Positions 57,901-64,000 of a stretch of 64,000 nt of DNA are shown piece by piece (within the stretch, counting starts at the first letter, position 1; the number at the start of each line of letters is the position of its first letter). The notes under the pieces are model-generated. The model made no database searches, was not told where the DNA came from, and worked only from the letters and a program-made list of their open reading frames with translations. The position numbers and the translations under genes were made by a program. The stretch comes from Phlebotomus papatasi (taxonomy: Eukaryota; Arthropoda; Insecta; Diptera; Psychodidae), in assembly GCF_024763615.1 (NCBI RefSeq), contig NC_077223.1, positions 83,390,627 through 83,454,626 of the forward strand. Reading direction: 5' to 3'.

Positions 57901-60303
57901 TCATGTTACGAACAATGTTCGTGAAAATAGTACAAACTTTTACGAACTTGTTTGACTGCTATACGATTTACGAACATTTTGTGAGTCCCCATTGGGAAGC
58001 TACAAATATTTACGAAAAATTTTATGAATATTTTTTTCTATGTACTTTGTTGCTGTGAAGATAGATGGTCTGCGAAAATACTCTGAAAAAAATATTTTGT
58101 TAAACGAACAAATTGATCTAGTTAAAATTTTGTCAAAAGGATGTTGTTCACCAATTTGACAAAATCTGTCGTCAAACTTTTAACAAATCCAGTTTGCTGC
58201 CGATTTGATAAAACTTTTCTATATTCTGTATGGAAGAACATCCTTATCACAAACTTTTCTTGTTAATTTGACTTTTTTTCAGAGTAGGGGGAAGCTTTGA
58301 TGTTTCGCATATACGCTACCATCAAACACTTCGTATTTCTTCCGTATTCCTTTATGAATCTCACATATGGCTATATATTTTAATAGCTACTCTTAAATCC
58401 CACCTCTCCTGAAAAAATTGGGTGTCAAATTCTTTTTTCCTAGTTTTAGGAAACAAAAATTAAAAACAGGTGCAAAACTGTAATTTTAATGTGTAATATT
58501 TTGTACAATTTTGCACAATTTTTATCACTTTTTTTGGAAAACTACTATCACAGGATGTAGAGGGGTTATTAGGGTTTAAATTTGTATAAAAACCTCTTGG
58601 AATGAAGAAGGCCGTTTTTGTGGGTGGAAAAAAATTCGCAAACTTGACCCATATTCATCGATCGGATATTAAGAATTATTATGTATCGCATAGTGAATCT
58701 GGCAACACTATAATTTTAATGTTCTAACATAACCTCACTTGTGTGTTGCGGACGTCAAGATGCAACATAACCTTCAAATTTCCACATACATTTTGGGGTT
58801 GCCAAAGTGACATTTTCATGGAATTTGAAAATCAAAGAAAGAAAATGGATTCCTCAGTGTATAAAATTATGCCTTTTACAAATCTTCATAAAAGTAATAT
58901 TAAAAGATATTATTCCTCACATAAACTATTTAATCAGATAGACTAGTGTTCCGTCTAAACAATGATGTGTAACTTTTAATGTCGGGTGCAAAATTTACGG
59001 TGAAAATGGGACGTTTTTGAGTGATGTAAATTATATGCGAAAATAGAAACTTGATTGAACTATCGGACAAATCGCCATTAAATTTTCATTTTCTTCTAGA
59101 GAAAAATGTGAGGATTTCCCAGGATTTTGTGAGATAGGATTTTGAACCTAGTAAGTAAGAGGTTTTTTTGGCATAGTTGGTGAATTGATACGGTTCGTGT
59201 TGTAGTCAGAAAAAATTACTTAACTTGGACATCATTTTTGTATGCGAAACATCAAAGCCTCCCCCTAGATAGAATAGAACTAACAATTTAATTGCAATTG
59301 CTTCAAATTTATTATTTACTATTTTTTTTTAAATGCAAGTGTTTTGCGTTTAGTAAAGGGAAGGATTTAAATTATTCATATGAGAATATGAGAAAATTAT
59401 GGATTTTTATTTTATTGATTGAGTCTTTTTCTACGAAGTGGCATAATAGATTTTTGTAAGACAAGTAATACATTGAAATCTTTACTAACTTGCTAATTCT
59501 TAAAATCGAATGTGTTACTCATTTCTATTAACTTGCTCGCTTAGAGGCCAGTATTTGTTCAAATAAAAGCATTTAGGCAAGTTTATAGAGCAAACAAAGC
59601 ACATTAAAAAATGAATGACAGAAACTACGCGCGTTAAGAGATAAATCTCAAATGTAAGTGAGTCATTTGAATGTTTAGGATAAGAATACTTTTGTATAAA
59701 TGATTTCAACATTTATTTTTTGATTTTTGAGGTCACCATAATCATTTGGGGGGAAAATTCTTTTCTCAGTTAACAATCTCTAAAAGTTATCTAAGTATCT
59801 TGCTGAATTATGGTGCTAATGTGTTTTTGCCTATTTTTTTTGGGGTTGTAGAACAAGCAACAGATTCGAGTCTTGCATCGGAAAATTGGGCTCTGAATAT
59901 GGAAATTTGCGATATGATCAATGAATCGAGTGATGCAGCTCGAGATGCCATGAAAGCCATCAGGAAGCGCCTGCAGCAGAATGCTGGCAAAAATTATACA
60001 GTGATCATGTACACATTGACAGTCTTGGAGACTTGTGTTAAAAATTGCGGGAAGGCTTTTCATGTGCTAGTAGCCAATAAGGAATTTATTCAGGAACTGG
60101 TTAAGCTCATTGGACCCAAGAATGATCCACCGGCTGTGGTGCAGGAGAAAGTGCTCAATCTCATTCAGATCTGGGCTGAGACATTCCGCACTCAGCCAGA
60201 TCTCAATGGGGTGGTGCAGGTGTATCAGGAACTGAAGAATAAAGGCATTGAATTCCCAATGACAGATATGGATGCCATGGCACCAATTTACACGCCACAT
60301 AGG
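48965..60303 (+). CDS. Tom1: Tom1 (target of Myb1-like), N-terminal VHS-domain exons; 3' part missing
   Basis: Exon 1 (48965-49031) encodes MAFFNVGALGGNPFSTQVGQ then RI, ending in phase 1. Exon 2 (59852-60303) completes Glu and continues QATDSSLASENWALNMEICD through to YTPHR at residue 173, followed by donor AGG|gtgagt. The spliced protein matches the NPFS.PVGQRIE.ATD.SL...W start and the whole VHS domain of TOM1/TOM1L2, with ALNMEICD, TVLETCVKNCG..FH, KVLNLIQ.WAE.F and GIEFPMTD in order. Tom1 is an adaptor that binds Tollip, ubiquitin and clathrin on endosomes. The ubiquitin-binding GAT domain and clathrin-binding tail are not found before 64000, so the gene should continue beyond the window. 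Intron 1 is 10.8 kb. An in-frame extension upstream of exon 2 is intronic: the ag at 59850-59851 follows a T-rich tract and restores the frame from exon 1. Confidence 0.95.
49412..49688 (+). other. Unassigned open frame with one membrane helix in Tom1 intron 1
   Basis: An open frame runs from just after a stop to TAG at 49686-49688. It has unusually protein-like composition: GVWDAFRKGKSVSTDYSW, then GVIYRPKIIITRREN, a hydrophobic helix (INLIVVCFCLQLGTLYW) and an acidic end (EDWEEYETC). No ATG is available until Met at 49577, which would leave a 36-residue protein; otherwise it would be an internal or last exon after acceptor aacag|AGC near 49425. I do not recognise the family. It could be an exon of a nested gene or chance. 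Confidence 0.25.
49797..50205. repeat. Two tandem CTTCAGAC repeats
   Basis: Each unit of about 200 bp runs GCTTAG/CTCAGCCATATGGCTTAACT ... TTTCTTATCA.TCAAGATTTTT ... ATTGGATTATTAA ... GGGAACTAGGCTAAACCTCT then AGTCTGAAGAC. The unit ends are inverted (TTCAGAC / GTCTGAA). Dispersed copies occur at 17880-18003, 33607-33840, 38817-39015 and 39307-39515. Confidence 0.75.
50338..51239. mobile_element. 902-bp TAGGG foldback, GGGGCAAAAAGTCACAAA end
   Basis: Ends TAGGGGAGACTGGGGCAAAA and TTTTGCCCCAGTCTCCCCTA, TA-bounded. Relatives are the right end at about 46300-46401 and the broken copy spread over about 6185-8900. Confidence 0.85.
51289..51537. mobile_element. piggyBac-like MITE B, short copy
   Basis: 249 bp, TTAACTCTTTCGTCTCTTTT ... 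GCTGCGGTCCGGAAAGAGTTAA-type ends, TTAA at both edges. In opposite orientation to 33943-34190. Confidence 0.85.
51914..52228 (+). repeat. 15-bp minisatellite (TCGGGATTTTGNCTT)
   Basis: About 20 units of a 15-bp word, with an early 45-bp higher-order repeat of three variants. One frame reads as pentapeptides GILSF, GILAF and EILTF for the first seven units before decaying. Left flank homologous to 40321-40400. Confidence 0.8.
52763..53450. mobile_element. 688-bp CACCGAG foldback
   Basis: Ends CACCGAGAAAAAT and ATTTTTCTCGGTG. The interior is rich in AAATACATTTGATTTTAAA words in both orientations and in TGGGTAAAAT words. No target duplication is clear. Confidence 0.7.
53640..53985. repeat. Degenerate GGCTCCGG foldback pieces
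   Basis: Two diverged partial copies keep the TTTTGCATRT..CTATTC and TGGTCATAAAATTTCATGAAA blocks and the central AATTCAATT loop region, but have lost clean ends. Confidence 0.5.
54089..54353. repeat. GGCTCCGG foldback MITE, copy 3
   Basis: Begins GGCTCTGACAAACCGTTTTA and ends AAAAGGTGTGGCGAGGGC; about 265 bp with the family's central CTTCTTCTTC loop. Confidence 0.75.
55593..55851. repeat. GGCTCCGG foldback MITE, copy 4
   Basis: Begins GGATCCGGCACACCTTTTAG and ends AAAAGGTGTGCCCGAGCC; very close to copies 1a and 1b. Confidence 0.85.
55894..56285. repeat. Diverged/fused GGCTCCGG copies
   Basis: Starts GGCACTGGGCACAGCTTTTA. Contains two sets of the TTTCTTT..(T)GC(A/G)..T and GAGTGCGAAAGA blocks, suggesting two copies fused or one with an internal duplication. 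It stops shortly before the foldback at 56297. Confidence 0.5.
56297..56529. repeat. TAGGG foldback, ACAAGTTGGAC word
   Basis: 233 bp. The left arm has three copies of RGTACAAG/GATACAAGTTGGAC spaced 17 and 17 bp. The right arm has two complementary copies 22 bp apart, ending CACTTTACCCTA. The left tip is mutated to TACGG. Confidence 0.85.
56742..57001. repeat. GGCTCCGG foldback MITE, copy 5
   Basis: Begins GGCTCCGACAAACCTTTTAG and ends AAAGGTGTGTCGAAGGC; 260 bp. Confidence 0.75.
57690..58025. repeat. Palindromic cluster of GTTCGTAAA words
   Basis: GTTCGTAAA/TTTACGAAC and TTACAAACA/TGTTTGTA words recur about a dozen times in both orientations. Outer copies at about 57698 and 57970 are inverted, so this is probably a foldback element. 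Confidence 0.55.
58079..58286. repeat. TA-flanked CTCTGAA foldback
   Basis: 208 bp, TA-CTCTGAAAAAAA ... TTTTTTTCAGAG-TA. Inner ATTTTGTC/GACAAAAT and AAACTTTT words are also inverted. Its right TA is the left TA of the next element. Confidence 0.7.
58285..59267. mobile_element. 983-bp TAGGG foldback, GTTTCGCATA word
   Basis: Ends TAGGGGGAAGCTTTGATG and CATCAAAGCCTCCCCCTA. The interior shares blocks such as TGTGTAATATTTT, TAGAG.GTTTATTAGGG and TTTTGTGGGTGGA with the 28733-30265 element, although the end words differ. Confidence 0.8.
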
Positions 60304-60950
60304 GTGAGTTTTAATTTGCATTTTAACTATATTTATTTATGACTCTCAGTTACTTTTATGTAAATGTTTTACTGGGAAATTATCAAATATTTATGTTCTA
60401 TCGAAAGGAAATAGCAAAATGGGATTTTTTTGGGTTAGGGATACCTAAAGGGAAATTTAAAAAAAATGATATTTTTGTATGCTCTTTATTTCTATTTTAT
60501 AAAATATATAAGTCATCTAATTTTAATATCCAAAATAAAAAAATAACTAATAGATAAAAATCCAATCCTTGTGAATGATTACAAACTATAAGGATGTTCA
60601 AATGTGATGCGATTCTTTACCCCCAAAACCGGACTGAATTTAATTTTCACGCATTCCGAGTAGCAAACACTCCGAGATTACCTGCAAAGAATCTCAACTA
60701 CCATAAGCTTATCTGGGCTCATCACTGGTCATTTTCCATTCTAAATAGTTTAAGTACAGAAAGCCAAGAAAAGAAAAAGAAAGTTCATTAAAATCGGTTA
60801 ATAAAAATTAAGGATACAGTCCTTACAGGAGCGGTAGGTAGAAACCCATCGTTAGAAAGGTCTCTGATCTCAAATACGATTTACTAAAAAAAATAATTGA
60901 AATCGATTCATAAACACTGAAAGTACGATTCGGTCAAGACATTTTCTATT

Positions 60951-61889
60951 ATAACTCTTTCGCGTCACACTTTTATTCAGCAAGTGATCAAATATAATAG
61001 TTCTGAGAGGAAAAAAAATTTCCATTGCGTGAAAACTCGGAAAAACCCCGGGTCATATATGACCCTATTGTCCTCAAGGAAAGTGTACGTACATACCATT
61101 TTCAAAATCTATATCACGGGCTTTTTAAGAGTTTTTTTTTTTGCTTGAAGTTATTAATTTGGCCAAAACCATGGCAAACTGGATTGTCTTGATGAACACT
61201 GTACTCCTGGTGTTCAAGGAATCTTTCTGGAAATCCCTTGACCAGTCACTGTCACAATATTTTGAGTGGTATTTGGCAAAAATAAACTTACCCACATATT
61301 TATTCACACACAAAACAATTGCACAATATCTGACGCTTGCAGAATACTCTAAAATATTGCAAAATATGTTATAATTCATCAGATATAAGATGAAATTTGC
61401 AGGAGCAAGGTATTTTCCTTCTGGATTTCACAAAGAAAAACAATGTCCCAACTGTCCCAACTGCATTGTTGACATGAAAACACTTTCATAAACTTTTACC
61501 CTTGCCGACAATAGGGTCATATATGACTCGGAAAATTCTACGCGCTTTTCTGGAAAATTGAAAGTAGTTTATTATATCAAAATATGCAATATACAATCTT
61601 TGGATATTCTATTTTGTGTTTCTAAAGAACTTTTTGCTGAAAAAAAATGAATATAAAGAATTTTGAAAGAAAAGTCATTTCATAAATTTCAAAATTCGTG
61701 ACTTTTTATCTCAAATATTTTCTTTTCCTGAATATCTAGAGTCTGGAGTCTTGAGAAAATTAGTCAAGAATCTTACATCCTTCTATTATGATGTCGTGCA
61801 CAAACCGATAGATTTCAATTATTATAAATAGTCAAAAAAATTATTTTTTCCCCGGGTCATATATGACCCTAATGACGCGAAAGAGTTAA
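60951..61889. mobile_element. piggyBac-like MITE C with GGGTCATATATGACCC palindromes
   Basis: Ends TAACTCTTTCGCGTCA and TGACGCGAAAGAGTTAA; the right edge is TTAA, the left TATAA (one change). The 16-bp palindrome GGGTCATATATGACCC is at 61050-61065 and 61854-61869, with a one-mismatch copy at 61514-61529. No transposase frame. Confidence 0.8.
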
Positions 61890-63378
61890 GATCTGAAAAA
61901 AGGGGTGATCAGCCATTGAACATCTAACCTATCTTTTCTTTCTTTACCTGAGCGTTCAAAGGTGCTCTCTTAAATCTCCCTTAATTCCTGCTCACTTTTT
62001 TTATCCTAATTGCCCTATAAATAGAGATCTCTTAAACTTCTATTACAATATTTCTTGGATTTTCTACTAACAGGTAATTACTTTCATCAACTTTTCAAAG
62101 ATCAATCCTACTCGTGTTCGTCCTTCAGAAATCTTTGTCTCTATTTTCTATCCTATAAATAAATTCCTCTTGTGACATATAATCTAGTTTTCTTCTAATT
62201 TTACTTACAAAATCTTTCAATTTCTGCAATCAATCTCTTAGCGTCCTTTGCAGCAGAATTCCCTCTAAAAACTGACACCTCTACGCTTCTTTTCTATCTG
62301 GCAACTCTTAACCATAAAAGCAACTCTAATCTATAAAGGCTGACCCCCATAATTATTTAAATTCAAATTTAGAATCTGCAATACAACCGAATGGGTTGTC
62401 TTTGGATTTGTTGGAGAGGTCTTCGAATTTTTGGTAAATTTCAACCGGTTCCAATCGGTTATGAACCGGTAATGAACCGATAACTCATTTTTATCCGAAA
62501 TTCAAACTTGTTTGTTATACGACTATTTTGGGTGATCTTTTGAGTGATTTATAAATTAGTTCATATCAGTTATGATCCGGTAAATTATAAAGAAATTATT
62601 CAGTGAAAAACTTTGCGAAATCCTTGAAATTGTGAACACTAAGCTTTTCTTTCGTGAATTAGACCAATAAAGATCTTTAAGTTAATTTATGCTAAGCTAC
62701 TTTTGGGGTAATAGCATTTAAATAATGTCACGAATTCGGCCATTTTGCAAAGCATGAAACACTTTACCATCCCTTTTGTTGTCTTAAAATTGAATGGTGA
62801 TTCTACAAAGATCAAATTTGTGCAAAAAATCTATTAGACAAAATTTTACCTGCAAATCCTTTGCTGGTTGATTTGTTACAGCTTGAGATCATTCTTTCCC
62901 TTGGAATTAATATACTTTCCGGGTACCGCGAATACATAGGCTTAAATATTCAGAATATATGTATTGCATTAAATTAAGAATATATCTTACAGAAAAACAA
63001 AAAATTTACATTACCTTTGGAACATTAAAAAAAGAAGATAGTGCAGTGCTTGTAAATGCAATTTTTTCATGTACAATTGTCTGACTTATCGCGATTTTGT
63101 TGTCGAAGAAAATAGCACATGTCCTGTTCTTAAATGTTTTAATTTTTTGATGAGAAATTGTTAATTTTTGAGAAAATTATAAATTTTTGTGAAAATGGTA
63201 ATTTTGAGAAATAGTTACATATTGATAAAGATACCCTGAATGCAAAAGAAAATGAAAATGTGTTTTCTGTGACTACCAGACCATTTCAATGTATTATTAA
63301 AAAAATTAAAAAAAAGTTTAAATTTAAATGACATACACGAGGTGATGAATAAAAGTGATAAGGATGTCTTTTGTTGGG

Positions 63379-63415
63379 TATAAAAAGGCGATTCCTTGGA
63401 AAGTTCTTCATCAGT
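63379..63415 (+). promoter_or_regulatory. Core promoter: TATA box and arthropod initiator
   Basis: TATAAAAAG at 63379-63387 is followed by TCAGT at 63411-63415, the arthropod initiator motif. The predicted start (A of TCAGT) is 34 bases after the first T of the TATA box and about 48 bases before the ATG at 63461. This is a strong, typical promoter for a highly expressed, tissue-specific secreted protein gene. Confidence 0.75.
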
Positions 63416-63460
63416 TTGCCTTCAGTGAGTGAATAGAAAACTGTCTATTTTCTTTTAAAC

Positions 63461-64000
63461 ATGAAGTTTTACGGAATTATTCTTCTGGTTGGTATTCTCT
63501 GTGCTTTTGACTGTGCAAATGCCAAGGTAAGTTATTTTTGATTAAAGAATATTTTCAGAGGATTTCTATTTTTTGTTGTGGATATTTCTGTTGGACTGTT
63601 CACTCTGTAGGCTCAAGGACCAGATCAACGTGTTTACCATGGAGACTACAATGCAGTAAATGATGTAGACAGAAAAACTTATCCTGCCCTTGTAGTTGTT
63701 ACTGATGGAGCAAGTGTACTTTCTAATTGTACTTCTAATATCATCTCACTGAATTATGTTCTTACCCACTTGAGTTGCCTTGATTTTGAGGAAACTGCTA
63801 CCTTGGTGAGAACAGTCTCATCAATTGGATTTACTGGTCAATACCATGAAACTACTATACTAAATGTTGTACAAATTAGCGATTGTATCGCTCTTGGGGA
63901 ACTAGCGAACCCTTTTCCTGCTACTGCAGGAGAATTTACACCGGTTGCTCTTCCACCTGCTGACTTGGCATTAGATGAGGACTGTGGAGTAGTAGATTTT
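63461..64000 (+). CDS. Secreted serine-protease homologue with lost catalytic residues (partial)
   Basis: Exon 1 (63461-63526) encodes a signal peptide, MKFYGIILLVGILCAFDCAN, then AK. An 84-bp intron follows, and exon 2 runs from 63611 past the window end; 152 residues are visible. The trypsin fold is recognisable. CTSNIISLNYVLTHLSC (62-78) aligns with CGGSIIS..WVLTAAHC, and SDCIALGELANPF (112-124) with the NDIAL.KL segment. In those alignments His57 is Ser77 and Asp102 is Cys114, so two of three catalytic residues are gone. The activation site region reads RVYHGDYNAV rather than RIVGG. The Cys62-Cys78 pair matching the standard Cys42-Cys58 disulfide is kept. It is therefore most likely a non-enzymatic secreted protease homologue (binding or clip-type immune/salivary/gut role unknown). 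The serine-nucleophile region lies beyond the window. It has its own promoter and is possibly nested in Tom1. Confidence 0.8.

Larger units (their letters stand above)
49032..59851 (+). other. Tom1 intron 1 (10.8 kb), repeat-rich
   Basis: The first 700 bp are GC-richer and contain an unassigned open frame (49412-49688). After that come two tandem CTTCAGAC repeats (49797-50205), a TAGGG foldback (50338-51239), a piggyBac-like MITE (51289-51537), a 15-bp minisatellite (51914-52228), a CACCGAG foldback (52763-53450) and several GGCTCCGG foldbacks (53.6-57.0 kb). A GTTCGTAAA-rich palindromic stretch (57.69-58.02 kb), a CTCTGAA element (58079-58286) and another TAGGG foldback (58285-59267) follow. 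The stretch 54400-55370 is free of recognised repeats and may be conserved or regulatory. Confidence 0.75.
60304..63460 (+). other. Probable Tom1 intron 2 with piggyBac-like elements
   Basis: No further Tom1 exon was recognised here. Contents: a short piece of the TTAACTCTTTC MITE (about 60548-60612), a 939-bp element with three copies of the GGGTCATATATGACCC palindrome (60951-61889), a CGGTT-type repeat (about 62345-62600), and about 0.8 kb of unremarkable AT-rich DNA leading into the promoter of the next gene. Confidence 0.55.

Noticed and set aside
59746..59851. In-frame upstream extension of the Tom1 VHS exon
   Set aside because: The T-rich tract and ag at 59850-59851, with frame restoration from exon 1 at 48965, show this part is intron.
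63559..63610. Alternative acceptor (tttcag) for exon 2 of the protease homologue
   Set aside because: Using it puts the trypsin-fold sequence out of frame; the acceptor at 63609-63610 keeps it.
1..64000. Endogenous viral, retrotransposon, rRNA or tRNA sequences
   Set aside because: No reverse transcriptase, capsid, polymerase, rRNA or cloverleaf pattern was recognised on either strand by eye.

Overview
The window is AT-rich animal nuclear DNA from a spliced genome. Exons are GC-richer, introns begin GT and end AG, and long introns are packed with short foldback (MITE-like) transposons. The gene content and the core promoter style (TATA plus a TCAGT initiator) point to an arthropod. I read it as a nematoceran fly, possibly a phlebotomine sand fly, but the species is inference.

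Five protein-coding genes are supported. (1) A TMEM184-family membrane protein on the minus strand: six coding exons at 905-31633, a probable 5' UTR exon ending at 41161, and the C-terminal exon off the left edge. (2) Syntaxin-8 on the plus strand (42163-42942), complete in two exons. (3) UQCR-C2, core protein 2 of respiratory complex III, on the minus strand (43059-48687), complete in four exons. (4) The VHS-domain part of Tom1 on the plus strand (48965-60303), with the rest not found in the window. (5) A secreted, catalytically degenerate trypsin-fold protein on the plus strand from 63461 to the right edge, probably nested in a Tom1 intron. The pairs alternate: TMEM184 and Syx8 are head-to-head, Syx8 and UQCR-C2 tail-to-tail (117 bp apart), and UQCR-C2 and Tom1 head-to-head (277 bp between start codons). 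Syx8 and Tom1 both act in endosomal sorting, and TMEM184 proteins are also endomembrane proteins.

Most of the window is intron, and most of that is mobile-element debris. I separate: a family of foldbacks with TA-GGG(G/T) ends, each carrying its own short word repeated at about 17-bp spacing in both arms (about 15 copies); TTAA-flanked piggyBac-like MITEs of at least four types; hAT-type elements with perfect 8-bp target duplications, including one of 3.2 kb; a roughly 260-bp GGCTCCGG foldback family; TA-flanked CACTGAG/CTCTGAA foldbacks; and other inverted repeats. Several are nested, which lets target sites be read directly.

The most unusual signal is the TAGGG foldback family. Its two arms change together from copy to copy while at least two copies keep a common interior. 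One related word appears to have expanded into a 15-bp minisatellite at about 51.9 kb. No transposase, CRISPR array, rRNA or tRNA was recognised.
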